Assembly (NCBI RefSeq): GCF_050947335.1
Contig: NW_027473318.1
Coordinates: forward strand, 4,588,001-4,652,000
Direction of reading: 5' to 3'
Length of the DNA stretch: 64,000 bases
Origin: Megachile rotundata
Taxonomy: Eukaryota; Arthropoda; Insecta; Hymenoptera; Megachilidae
Part shown: positions 1-15,000 of the stretch, one piece after another
Position numbering within the stretch: the stretch's first letter is position 1
Layout: each line of letters starts with the position of its first letter
The notes under the pieces: model-generated
Database searches by the model: none
The model's input: the letters and a program-made list of their open reading frames with translations, nothing else
What the model was told of the DNA's origin: nothing
Position numbers and translations under genes: made by a program

Positions 1-1048
1 CAATCATACAATCACAATCATACAATCACAATCAAAGAATCACAATCATTCAATCACAATCGTACATTCACAATCGCACAATCACAATCCCACAACCACA
101 ATCAGACAATCACACTCATACAATCACAATCGTACAATCACAATCATACAATCATAATCGTACAATCACAATCATACATTCACAATCATACAATCACAAT
201 CATACAATCACAATCATACAATCACAATCATACAATCACAATCATACAATCGCAATCATACAATCACAATCATACAAACACAATCATACAATCGCAATCA
301 TACAATCACAATCATACAATCTCAATCATACAATCACAATCATACAATCGCAATCATACAATTACAATCTCCCAAATACAATCTCCCAAATACAATCATA
401 CAATCATAATCATACAATCACAATCATACAATCACAATCATACAATCATCATCATACAATCACAATCATACTTTCACAATCATACAATCACAATCATACA
501 ATCACAATCATACAATCACAATCATACAATCACAATCATACAATCACAATCATACAATCACTATCATACAATCACAATCATACAATCGCAATCATACAAT
601 CGCAATCATACAATCACAATCATACAATCTCAATCATACAATCACAATCATACAACCACAATCAAACAATCACAATCATACAATCACAATCATACAATCA
701 CAATTATGCAATCACAATCATACAATCGCATTCATACAATCGCAATCATACAATCACAATCATACAATCACAATCATACAATCACAATCATACAATCACA
801 ATCATACAATCACAATCATACAATCACAATCATACAATCACAATCATAAAATCACAAAAATACAAACTTAATCATACAATCACAATCATACAATCACAAT
901 CATACAATCACAATCATACAATTACAGTCATACATCACAATCATACAATCACAATCATACAATCACAATCATACAATCGCAAGCATACAATCACAATCAT
1001 ACAATCTCAATCATACAATCACAATCATACAATCACAATCATACAATC
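1..1048. repeat. Block P, copy 1 (second copy 6,438 bp downstream)
   Basis: The variants here occur in the same order at a constant offset of 6,438 bp. The CAAAGAATC junction is at 33 and 6471, CATAAAATC at 845 and 7283, and the ATTACAGTC start at 921 and 7359. A 237-nt stretch without G lies at 351-587 and again at 6789-7025. The match ends near 1048, where copy 1 continues with consensus units and copy 2 has CAATCATAATCATA. The left end is cut by the window edge. Confidence 0.88.
849..876. repeat. Most diverged monomer pair: AAATCACAAAAATA then CAAACTTAATCATA
   Basis: These two adjacent 14-mers are the most diverged units I noticed and serve as a landmark. Form a, as here, has its preceding CATAAAATC at 845, 7283, 10497, 13238, 19709, 31345, 44000 and 59942. 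Form b, preceded by a CAATCCCAATCATA unit and reading AAACTCACAAAAATA, lies at 16593, 23091, 25564, 26611, 32952 and 48486; the last has a further substitution. Form c, reading CATGAAATC with CAAATTTAATCATA, lies at 41765 and 63784. The three forms group copies into lineages: 41.8 kb with 63.8 kb, and 44.0 kb with 59.9 kb. Confidence 0.88.
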
Positions 1049-1049
1049 A

Positions 1050-2225
1050 CAATCATACAATCACAATCATACAATCGCAAGCATACAATCACAATCATAC
1101 AATCTCAATCATACAATCACAATCATACAATCATAATCATACAGTTACAGTCATACATCACAATCATACAATCACAATCATACAATCGCAATCATACAAT
1201 CACAATCATACAATCGCAATCATACAATTACAATCTCCCAAATACAATCTCCCAAATACAATCTCCCAAATACAATCAAACAATCACAATCATACAATCA
1301 CAATCATACAGTCACAATCATACAATCACAATCATACAATCACAATCATACAATCACAATCATACAATCACAATCATACAATCACAATCATACAATCACA
1401 ATCATACTATCACAATCGTACAATCACAATCGTACAATCACAATCGCACAACCACAATCAGACAATCACAATCATACAATCACAATCATACAATCATAAT
1501 CATACAATTACAATCATACATCACAATCATACAATCACAATCATACAATCACAATCATACTTTCACAATCATACTATCACAATCATACAATCACAATCAT
1601 ACAATCACAATCATACAATCACAATCATACAATCACAATCATACAATCACAATCATACAATCACAATCATACTTTCACAATCATACAATCACAATCATAC
1701 AATCACAATCATACAATCACAGTCATACAATCACAGTCATACAATCACAATCATACTATCACAATCATACAATCACAATCATAGAATCACAATCGTAAAT
1801 TCACAATCATACAATCACAATCATACAATCACAATCATACAATCACAATCATACAATCACAATCATACAATCACAATCATACAATCACAATCAGACAATC
1901 ACATTCATACAATCGCAAGCATACAATCACAATCATACAATCTCAATCATACAATCACAATCATACAATCATAATCATACAATTACAATCATACATCACA
2001 ATCATACAATCACAATCATACAATCACAATCATACTTTCACAATCATACTATCACAATCATACAATCACAATCATACAATCACAATCATACAATCACAAT
2101 CATACAATCGCAATCATACAATTACAATATCCCAAATACAATCATACAATCACAATCATACAATCACAATCATACAATCACAATCATACAATCACAATCA
2201 TACAATCACAATCATACAATCACAG
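1050..2225. repeat. Block Q, copy 1 (second copy about 7.1 kb downstream)
   Basis: Landmarks match those at 8.16-9.30 kb with an offset that steps 7,108, 7,094, 7,080 from left to right: the CAGTTACAG unit at 1141 and 8249, TCGCACA at 1444 and 8538, and ATAGAATC at 1781 and 8861. The steps are 14 bp each, so the copies differ by loss of single monomers. From about 1,680 to 2,220 they look almost identical by eye. Confidence 0.85.
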
Positions 2226-2499
2226 TCATACAATCACAGTCATACAATCACAATCATACTATCACAATCATACAATCACAATCATAGAATCACAATCGTA
2301 AATTCACAATCATACAATCACAATCATACAATCACAATCATTCAATCACAATCATACAATCACAATCATACAATCACAATCATACAATCACAATCATACA
2401 ATCACAGTCATACAATCACAATCATACAATCACAATCATACTATCACAATCATACAATCACAATCATACAATCACAATCATACAATCATAATCATACAA

Positions 2500-4310
2500 T
2501 CACAATCATACAATCACAATCATACAATCACAATCATACAATCACAATCATACAATCGCAAGCATACAATCACAATCATACAATCTCAATCATACAATCA
2601 CAATCATACAATCATAATCATACAGTTACAGTCATACATCACAATCATACAATCACAATCATACAATCGCAATCATACAATCACAATCATACAATCGCAA
2701 TCATACAATTACAATCTCCCAAATACAATCTCCCAAATACAATCTCCCAAATACAATCAAACAATCACAATCATACAATCACAATCATACAATCACAATC
2801 ATACAATCACAATCATACTTTCACAATCATACTATCACAATCATACAATCACAATCATACAATCACAATCATACAATCACAATCATACAATCACAATCAT
2901 ACTTTCACAATCATACAATCACAATCATACAATCACAATCATACAATCACAGTCATACAATCACAGTCATACAATCACAATCATACTATCACAATCATAC
3001 AATCACAATCATAGAATCACAATCGTAAATTCACAATCATACAATCACAATCATACAATCACAATCATACAATCACAATCATACAATCACAATCATACAA
3101 TCACAATCATACAATCACAATCATACAATCACAATCATACAATCACATTCATACAATCGCAAGCATACAATCACAATCATACAATCTCAATCATACAATC
3201 ACAATCATACAATCATAATCATACAATTACAATCATACATCACAATCATACAATCACAGTCATACAATCACAATCATACAATCACAATCGTACTATCACA
3301 ATCATACAATCACAATCATACAATCACAATCATACAATCACAATCATACAATCATAATCGTACAATCACAATCATACAATCACAATCATACAATCACAAT
3401 CATACAATCGCAAGCATACAATCACAATCATACAATCTCAATCATACAATCACAATCATACAATCATAATCATACAATTACAGTCATACATCACAATCAT
3501 ACAATCACAATCATACAATCACAATCATACAATCGCAAGCATACAATCACAATCATACAATCTCAATCATACAATCACAATCATACAATCACAATCATAC
3601 AATCATAATCATACAATTACAATCATACATCACAATCATACAATCACAATCATACAATCACAATCATACAATCACAATCATACTTTCACAATCATACTAT
3701 CACAATCATACAATCACAATCATACAATCACAATCATACAATCGCAATCATACAATTACAATATCCCAAATACAATCATACAATCACAATCATACAATCA
3801 CAATCATACAATCATAATCGTACAATCACAATCATACAATCACAATCATACAATCACAGTCATACAATCACAGTCATACAATCACAATCATACAATCACA
3901 TTCATACAATCGCAAGCATACAATCACAATCATACAATCTCAATCATACAATCACAATCATACAATCATAATCATACAATTACAATCATACATCACAATT
4001 ATACAATCACAATCATACAATCGCAATCATACAATTACAATATCCCAAATACAATCATACAATCACAATCATACAATCACAATCATACAATCATAATCGT
4101 ACAATCACAATCATACAATCAGAATCATACAATCACAATCATTCAATAACAATCGTACAATCACAACCGTACAATCACAATCGCACAACCACAATCAGAC
4201 AATCACACTCATACAATCACAATCATACAATCACAATCCTATAATCACAATCATACAATCACAATCATACAATCACAATCATACAATCACAATCAAAGAA
4301 TCACAATCAT
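2500..4310. repeat. Block R, copy 1 (2.1-kb tandem duplication)
   Basis: Matching landmarks lie 2,121 to 2,177 bp downstream: GCAAGCATA at 2558 and 4679, GTACTATC at 3290 and 5453, ATTCAATAAC at 4141 and 6318, and CAAAGAATC at 4294 and 6471. The growth in offset (2,121, 2,163, 2,177) is in multiples of 14. Outer limits are approximate because they fall in consensus monomers. Confidence 0.85.
2553..2649. repeat. Representative ~97-bp variant module (six 14-mers plus one 13-mer)
   Basis: This is one clear copy of the most recurrent module. In order it holds CAATCGCAAGCATA (2553), a consensus unit (2567), CAATCTCAATCATA (2581), a consensus unit (2595), CAATCATAATCATA (2609), CAGTTACAGTCATA (2623) and the 13-bp unit CATCACAATCATA (2637-2649). 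Six 14-mers plus one 13-mer make 97 bp. The same order recurs dozens of times. Verified GCAAGCATA starts include 2558, 4679, 5322, 22541, 24986, 45183, 55424, 61448 and 62341. The sixth unit is usually CAATTACAATCATA; the double A-to-G form here marks a subfamily at about 1141, 2622, 4743 and 8249. Some copies carry an extra consensus unit before CAATCATAATCATA. Confidence 0.9.
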
Positions 4311-4620
4311 ACAATCACAATCATATAATCGCAAGCATACAATCACAATCATACAATCTCAATCATACAATCACAATCATACAATCACAATCATACAATC
4401 ATAATCATACAATTACAATCATAAATCACAATCATACAATCACAATCATACAATCGCAATCATACAATTACAATATCCCAAATACTATCTCCCAAATACA
4501 ATCATACAATCACAATCATACAATCACAATCATACAATCGCAAGCATACAATCGCAATCATACAATCTCAATCATACAATCACAATCATACAATCATAAT
4601 CATACAATTACAATCATACA

Positions 4621-6487
4621 TCACAATCATACAATCACAATCATACAATCACAATCATACAATCACAATCATACAATCGCAAGCATACAATCACAATCAT
4701 ACAATCTCAATCATACAATCACAATCATACAATCATAATCATACAGTTACAGTCATACATCACAATCATACAATCACAATCATACAATCGCAATCATACA
4801 ATCACAATCATACAATCGCAATCATACAATTACAATCTCCCAAATACAATCTCCCAAATACAATCTCCCAAATACAATCAAACAATCACAATCATACAAT
4901 CACAATCATACAATCACAATCATACAATCACAATCATACTTTCACAATCATACTATCACAATCATACAATCACAATCATACAATCACAATCATACAATCA
5001 CAATCATACAATCACAATCATACTTTCACAATCATACAATCACAATCATACAATCACAATCATACAATCACAGTCATACAATCACAGTCATACAATCACA
5101 ATCATACTATCACAATCATACAATCACAATCATAGAATCACAATCGTAAATTCACAATCATACAATCACAATCATACAATCACAATCATACAATCACAAT
5201 CATACAATCACAATCATACAATCACAATCATACAATCACAATCATACAATCACAATCATACAATCACAATCATACAATCACAATCATACAATCACAATCA
5301 TACAATCACATTCATACAATCGCAAGCATACAATCACAATCATACAATCTCAATCATACAATCACAATCATACAATCATAATCATACAATTACAATCATA
5401 CATCACAATCATACAATCACAGTCATACAATCACAATCATACAATCACAATCGTACTATCACAATCATACAATCACAATCATACAATCACAATCATACAA
5501 TCACAATCATACAATCATAATCGTACAATCACAATCATACAATCACAATCATACAATCACAATCATACAATCGCAAGCATACAATCACAATCATACAATC
5601 TCAATCATACAATCACAATCATACAATGATAATCATACAATTACAGTCATACATCACAATCATACAATCACAATCATACAATCACAATCATACAATCGCA
5701 AGCATACAATCACAATCATACAATCTCAATCATACAATCACAATCATACAATCACAATCATACAATCATAATCATACAATTACAATCATACATCACAATC
5801 ATACAATCACAATCATACAATCACAATCATACAATCACAATCATACTTTCACAATCATACTATCACAATCATACAATCACAATCATACAATCACAATCAT
5901 ACAATCGCAATCATACAATTACAATATCCCAAATACAATCATACAATCACAATCATACAATCACAATCATACAATCATAATCGTACAATCACAATCATAC
6001 AATCACAATCATACAATCACAATCATACAATCACAGTCATACAATCACAGTCATACAATCACAATCATACAATCACATTCATACAATCGCAAGCATACAA
6101 TCACAATCATACAATCTCAATCATACAATCACAATCATACAATCATAATCATACAATTACAATCATACATCACAATTATACAATCACAATCATACAATCG
6201 CAATCATACAATTACAATATCCCAAATACAATCATACAATCACAATCATACAATCACAATCATACAATCATAATCGTACAATCACAATCATACAATCAGA
6301 CTCATACAATCACAATCATTCAATAACAATCGTACAATCACAACCGTACAATCACAATCGCACAACCACAATCAGACAATCACACTCATACAATCACAAT
6401 CATACAATCACAATCCTATAATCACAATCATACAATCACAATCATACAATCACAATCATACAATCACAATCAAAGAATCACAATCAT
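4621..6487. repeat. Block R, copy 2
   Basis: This is the second copy of the 2.1-kb block, about 56 bp longer than the first through added monomers. Its right end joins block P copy 2 at the CAAAGAATC junction near 6471. A private change, AATGATAATC near 5626, creates an ATG and distinguishes it from copy 1. Confidence 0.83.
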
Positions 6488-7486
6488 TCAATCACAATCG
6501 TACATTCACAATCGCACAATCACAATCCCACAACCACAATCAGACAATCACACTCATACAATCACAATCGTACAATCACAATCATACAATCATAATCGTA
6601 CAATCACAATCATACATTCACAATCATACAATCACAATCATACAATCACAATCATACAATCACAATCATACAATCACAATCATACAATCGCAATCATACA
6701 ATCACAATCATACAAACACAATCATACAATCGCAATCATACAATCACAATCATACAATCTCAATCATACAATCACAATCATACAATCGCAATCATACAAT
6801 TACAATCTCCCAAATACAATCTCCCAAATACAATCATACAATCATAATCATACAATCACAATCATACAATCACAATCATACAATCATCATCATACAATCA
6901 CAATCATACTTTCACAATCATACAATCACAATCATACAATCACAATCATACAATCACAATCATACAATCACAATCATACAATCACAATCATACAATCACT
7001 ATCATACAATCACAATCATACAATCGCAATCATACAATCGCAATCATACAATCACAATCATACAATCTCAATCATACAATCACAATCATACAACCACAAT
7101 CAAACAATCACAATCATACAATCACAATCATACAATCACAATTATGCAATCACAATCATACAATCGCATTCATACAATCGCAATCATACAATCACAATCA
7201 TACAATCACAATCATACAATCACAATCATACAATCACAATCATACAATCACAATCATACAATCACAATCATACAATCACAATCATAAAATCACAAAAATA
7301 CAAACTTAATCATACAATCACAATCATACAATCACAATCATACAATCACAATCATACAATTACAGTCATACATCACAATCATACAATCACAATCATACAA
7401 TCACAATCATACAATCGCAAGCATACAATCACAATCATACAATCTCAATCATACAATCACAATCATACAATCACAATCATACAATC
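6439..7486. repeat. Block P, copy 2
   Basis: This copy matches the first kilobase of the window at a constant 6,438-bp offset. The offset is not a multiple of 14 because some units between the copies are 13 bp long. The block includes the GCACAATC, CCACAACC, CAGACAATC series, a pair of CTCCC units and the diverged AAATCACAAAAATA pair. Confidence 0.88.
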
Positions 7487-8157
7487 ATAATCATACAATT
7501 ACAATCATACATCACAATCATACAATCACAATCATACAATCACAATCATACTTTCACAATCATACTATCACAATCATACAATCACAATCATACAATCACA
7601 ATCATACAATCGCAATCATACAATTACAATATCCCAAATACAATCATACAATCACAATCATACAATCACAATCATACAATCACAATCATACTTTCACAAT
7701 CATACAATCACAATCATACAATCACAATCATACAATCACAGGCATACAATCACAGTCATACAATCACAATCATACTATCGCAATCATACAATCACAATCA
7801 TAGAATCACAATCGTAAATTCACAATCATACAATCACAATCATACAATCACAATCATACAATCACAATCATACAATCACAATCATACAATCACAATCATA
7901 CAATCACAATCATACAATCACAATCATACAATCACAATCATACACTCACATTCATACAATCGCAAGCATACAATCACAATCATACAATCTCAATCATACA
8001 ATCACAATCATACAATCATAATCATACAATTACAATCATACATCACAATCATACAATCACAATCATACAATCACAATCATACAATCACAATCATACAATC
8101 ACAATCATACAATCATAATCATACAATCACAATCATACAATCACAATCATACAATCA

Positions 8158-9305
8158 CAATCATACAATCACAATCATACAATCGCAAGCATACAATCAC
8201 AATCATACAATCTCAATCATACAATCACAATCATACAATCATAATCATACAGTTACAGTCATACATCACAATCATACAATCACAATCATACAATCGCAAT
8301 CATACAATCACAATCATACAATCGCAATCATACAATTACAATCTCCCAAATACAATCTCCCAAATACAATCTCCCAAATACAATCAAACAATCACAATCA
8401 TACAATCACAATCATACAATCACAATCATACAATCACAATCATACAATCACAATCATACAATCACAATCATACAATCACAATCATACAATCACAATCATA
8501 CTATCACAATCGTACAATCACAATCGTACAATCACAATCGCACAACCACAATCAGACAATCACAATCATACAATCACAATCATACAATCATAATCATACA
8601 ATTACAATCATACATCACAATCATACAATCACAATCATACAATCACAATCATACTTTCACAATCATACTATCACAATCATACAATCACAATCATACAATC
8701 ACAATCATACAATCACAATCATACAATCACAATCATACAATCACAATCATACTTTCACAATCATACAATCACAATCATACAATCACAATCATACAATCAC
8801 AGTCATACAATCACAGTCATACAATCACAATCATACTATCACAATCATACAATCACAATCATAGAATCACAATCGTAAATTCACAATCATACAATCACAA
8901 TCATACAATCACAATCATACAATCACAATCATACAATCACAATCATACAATCACAATCATACAATCACAATCAGACAATCACATTCATACAATCGCAAGC
9001 ATACAATCACAATCATACAATCTCAATCATACAATCACAATCATACAATCATAATCATACAATTACAATCATACATCACAATCATACAATCACAATCATA
9101 CAATCACAATCATACTTTCACAATCATACTATCACAATCATACAATCACAATCATACAATCACAATCATACAATCACAATCATACAATCGCAATCATACA
9201 ATTACAATATCCCAAATACAATCATACAATCACAATCATACAATCACAATCATACAATCACAATCATACAATCACAATCATACAATCACAATCATACAAT
9301 CGCAT
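8158..9305. repeat. Block Q, copy 2
   Basis: This is the downstream partner of 1.05-2.23 kb and differs from it by 14-bp steps. The match stops near 9,300, where this copy has a CGCATTCATA unit and copy 1 has CAGTCATA units. Confidence 0.85.
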
Positions 9306-10259
9306 TCATACAATCACAATCATACAATCGCAATCATACAATTACAATCTCCCAAATACAATCTCCCAAATACAATCACCCAAATACAATCATACAATCA
9401 CAATCATACAATCATAATCATACAATCACAATCATACAATCACAATCATACAATCACAATCATACAATCACAATCATACTATCACAATCATACTATCACA
9501 ATCATACAATCACAATCATACAATCACAATCATACTTTCACAATCATACTATCACAATCATACAATCACAATCATACAATCACAATCATACAATCACAAT
9601 CATACAATCGCAATCATACAATCGCAATCATACAATTACAATATCCCAAATACAATCATACAATCACAATCATACAATCACAATCATACAATCACAATCA
9701 TACAATCACAATCATACAATCACAATCATACAATCACAATCATACAATCACAATCATACAATCACAATCATACTTTCACAATCATACAATCACAATCATA
9801 CAATCACAATCATACAATCACAGTCATACAATCACAGTCATACAATCACAATCATACTATCACAATCATACAATCACAATCATAGAATCACAATCGTAAA
9901 TTCACAATCATACAATCACAATCATACAATCACAATCATTCAATCACAATCATACAATCACAATCATACAATCACAATCATACAATCACAATCATGCAAT
10001 CACAATCATACAATCACAATCATACAATCACAATCATACAATCACAATCATACAATCGCAATCATACAATCACAATCATACAAACACAATCATACAATCG
10101 CAATCATACAATCACAATCAGACAATCACACTCATACAATCACAATCATACAATCACAATCATACAATCGCAATCATACAATTACAATCTCCCAAATACA
10201 ATCTCCCAAATACAATCATACAATCATAATCATACAATCACAATCATACAATCACAATC

Positions 10260-10850
10260 ATACAATCGCAATCATACAATCGCAATCATACAATCACAAT
10301 CATACAATCTCAATCATACAATCACAATCATACAACCACAATCAAACAATCACAATCATACAATCACAATCATACAATCACAATTATGCAATCACAATCA
10401 TACAATCGCATTCATACAATCGCAATCATACAATCACAATCATACAATCACAATCATACAATCACAATCATACAATCACAATCATACAATCACAATCATA
10501 AAATCACAAAAATACAAACTTAATCATACAATCACAATCATACAATCACAATCATACAATCACAATCATACAATCACAGTCATACAATCACAATCATACA
10601 ATCACAATCGTACTATCACAATCATACAATCACAATCATACAATCACAATGATACAATCACAATCATACAATCATAATCATACAATCACAATCATACAAT
10701 CACAATCATACAATCACAATCATACAATCACAATCATACAATCACAATCATACAATCGCAAGCATACAATCACAATCATAAAATCTCAATCATACAATCA
10801 CAATCATACAATCATAATCATACAATTACAGTCATACATCGCAATCATAC
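10260..10850. repeat. Block S, copy 1 (second copy about 2.75 kb downstream)
   Basis: Landmarks match 13.0-13.6 kb at offsets of 2,741 to 2,755 bp: TCGCAATC near 10267 and 13022, CATAAAATC at 10497 and 13238, and the rare ACAATGATAC change at 10649 and 13404. Copy 1 ends with a CATCGCAATC unit where copy 2 has CATCACAATC. The rare G in AATGATAC also recurs near 19861 and 31498. Confidence 0.8.
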
Positions 10851-12084
10851 AATCACAATCATACAAACACAATCATACAATCGCAATCATACAATCACAA
10901 TCATACAATCTCAATCATACAATCACAATCATACAATCGCAATCATACAATTACAATCTCCCAAATACAATCTCCCAAATACAATCATACAATCATAATC
11001 ATACAATCACAATCATACAATCACAGTCATACAATCACAGTCATACAATCACAATCATACTATCACAATCATACAATCACAATCATAGAATCACAATCGT
11101 AAATTCACAATCATACAATCACAATCATACAATCACAATCATACAATCACAATCATACAATCACAATCATACAATCACAATCATACAATCACATTCATAC
11201 AATCGCAAGCATACAATCACAATCATACAATCTCAATCATACAATCACAATCATACAATCATAATCATACAATTACAATCATACATCACAATCATACAAT
11301 CACAATCATACAATCACAATCATACTTTCACAATCATACTATCACAATCATACAATCACAATCATACAATCACAATCATACAATCGCAATCATACAATTA
11401 CAATATCCCAAATACAATCATACAATCACAATCATACAATCACAATCATACAATCACAATCATACAATCACAATCATACAATCACAATCATACAATCGCA
11501 TTCATACAATCACAATCATACAATCGCAATCATACAATTACAATCTCCCAAATACAATCTCCCAAATACAATCACCCAAATACAATCATACAATCACAAT
11601 CATACAATCATAATCATACAATCACAATCATACAATCACAATCATACAATCACAATCATACAATCACAATCATACTATCACAATCATACTATCACAATCA
11701 TACAATCACAATCATACAATCACAATCATACTTTCACAATCATACTATCACAATCATACAATCACAATCATACAATCACAATCATACAATCGCAATCATA
11801 CAATCGCAATCATACAATTACAATATCCCAAATACAATCATACAATCACAATCATACAATCACAATCATACAATCACAATCATACAATCACAATCATACA
11901 ATCACAATCATACAATCACAATCATACAATCACAATCATACTTTCACAATCATACAATCACAATCATACAATCACAATCATACAATCACAGTCATACAAT
12001 CACAATCATACTATCACAATCATACAATCACAATCATAGAATCACAATCGTAAATTCACAATCATACCATCACAATCATACAAT

Positions 12085-15000
12085 CACAATCATACAATCA
12101 CAATCATACAATCACAATCATACAATCACAATCATACAATCACAATCATGCAATCACAATCATACAATCACATTCATACAATCGCAAGCATACAATCACA
12201 ATCATACAATCTCAATCATACAATCACAATCATACAATCATAATCATACAATTACAATCATACATCACAATCATACAATCACAATCATACAATCACAATC
12301 ATACTATCGCAATCATACAATCACAATCATACAATCACAATCATACGATCACAATCATACAATCACAATCATTCAATCACAATCATACATTCAAAATCAT
12401 GCAATCACAATCATACAATCACAATCATGCAATCACAATCATACAATCATATTCATACAATCACAATCATACAATCACAATCGTACATTCACAATCGCAC
12501 AATCACAATCCCACAACCACAATCAGACAATCGCACTCATACAATCACAATCATACAATCACAATCATACAATCACAATCATACAATCACAATCATACAT
12601 TCACAATCATACAATCACAATCATACAATCACAATCATACAATCACAATCATACAATCACAATCATACAATCACAATCATACAATCGCAATCATACAATC
12701 ACAATCATACAAACACAATCATACAATCGCAATCATACAATCACAATCAGACAATCACACTCATACAATCACAATCATACAATCACAATCATACAATCGC
12801 AATCATACAATTACAATCTCCCAAATACAATCTCCCAAATACAATCATACAATCATAATCATACAATCACAATCATACAATCACAATCATACAATCATCA
12901 TCATACAATCACAATCATACTTTCACAATCATACAATCACAATCATACAATCACAATCATACAATCACAATCATACAATCACAATCATACAATCACAATC
13001 ATACAATCACAATCATACAATCGCAATCATACAATCGCAATCATACAATCACAATCATACAATCTCAATCATACAATCACAATCATACAACCACAATCAA
13101 ACAATCACAATCATACAATCACAATCATACAATCACAATTATGCAATCACAATCATACAATCGCATTCATACAATCGCAATCATACAATCACAATCATAC
13201 AATCACAATCATACAATCACAATCATACAATCACAATCATAAAATCACAAAAATACAAACTTAATCATACAATCACAATCATACAATCACAATCATACAA
13301 TCACAATCATACAATCACAATCATACAATCACAGTCATACAATCACAATCATACAATCACAATCGTACTATCACAATCATACAATCACAATCATACAATC
13401 ACAATGATACAATCACAATCATACAATCATAATCATACAATCACAATCATACAATCACAATCATACAATCACAATCATACAATCACAATCATACAATCAC
13501 AATCATACAATCGCAAGCATACAATCACAATCATAAAATCTCAATCATACAATCACAATCATACAATCATAATCATACAATTACAGTCATACATCACAAT
13601 CATACAATCACAATCATACAATCACAATCATACAATCGCAAGCATACAATCACAATCATACAATCTCAATCATACAATCACAATCATACTTTCACAATCA
13701 TACTATCACAATCATACAATCGCAATCATACAATTACAATATCCCAAATACAATCATACAATCACAATCATGCAATCACAGTCATAGAATCACAATCATA
13801 CAATCACAATCATACAATCACAATCATACAATCACAATCATACAATCACAATCATACTTTCACAATCATACAATCACAATCATACAATCACAATCATACA
13901 ATCACAGGCATACAATCACAGTCATACAATCACAATCATACTATCGCAATCATACAATCACAATCATAGAATCACAATCGTAAATTCACAATCATACAAT
14001 CACAATCATACAATCACAATCATACAATCACAATCATACAATCACAATCATACAATCACAATCATACAATCACAATCATACAATCACAATCATACACTCA
14101 CATTCATACAATCGCAAGCATACAATCACAATCATACAATCTCAATCACACAATCACAATCATACAATCATAATCATACAATTACAATCATACATCACAA
14201 TCATACAATCACAATCATACAATCGCAATCATACAATTACAATATCCCAAATACAATCTCCCAAATACAATCATACAATCACAATCATACAATCACAATC
14301 ATACAATCACAATCATACAATCACAATCATACAATCATAATCATACAGTCATAATCATACAATTACAATCTCCCAAATACAATCTCCCAAATACAATCTC
14401 CCAGATACAATCATACAATCACAATCATACAATCACAATCATACAATCATAATCATACAATTACAATCATACATCGCAATCATACAATCACAATCATACA
14501 ATCGCAATCATGCAATCACAATCATACAATCGCAATCATACAATTACAATCTCCCAAATACAATCTCCCAAATACAATCTCCCAAATACAATCATACAAT
14601 CACAATCATACAATCACAATCATACAATCACAATCATACAATCACAATCATACAATCACAATCATACTATCACAATCATACAATCACAATCATACAATCA
14701 CAATCATACAATCACAATCATACAATCGCAATCATACAATCGCAATCGTACATTCAAAATCCTGCAATCACAATCATACAATTACAATATCCCAAATACA
14801 ATCATACAATCACAATCATACAATCACAATCATACAATCACAATCATACAATCACAATCATACAATCACAATCATACAATCACAATCATACAATCACAAT
14901 CATACTTTCACAATCATACAATCACAATCATACAATCACAATCATACAATCACAATCATACAATCACAGTCATACAATCACAATCATACAATCACAATCA

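Noticed and set aside
365..392. G-quadruplex or i-motif from CTCCC units
   Set aside because: Each unit has only one C triplet, with 11 bp to the next, and most runs have two or three units. That is too sparse to claim a stable fold without a test.
5626..6273. Other forward open frames of 66 to 462 codons along the window
   Set aside because: All have the same origin: ATG from CATGCAATC, ATGATA or CGTGC-type changes and stops from CATAATCATA or ATAGAATC changes. None begins or ends at a non-repeat sequence.
12795..12858. Promoter-like AT-rich stretches and TATA-like strings
   Set aside because: CATATA- and TATAAT-like strings arise from single changes in the monomer (for example CATATAATC) and recur with the blocks. 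Nothing sets them apart as regulatory sites.
10649..13264. 871-codon open reading frame, the longest in the window
   Set aside because: It is the stop-free monomer read through. It starts at a chance ATG (AATGATAC change) and ends at the TAA made by the diverged CAAACTTAATC unit. It overlaps similar frames in other registers, and its product is the same 14-residue repeat throughout.
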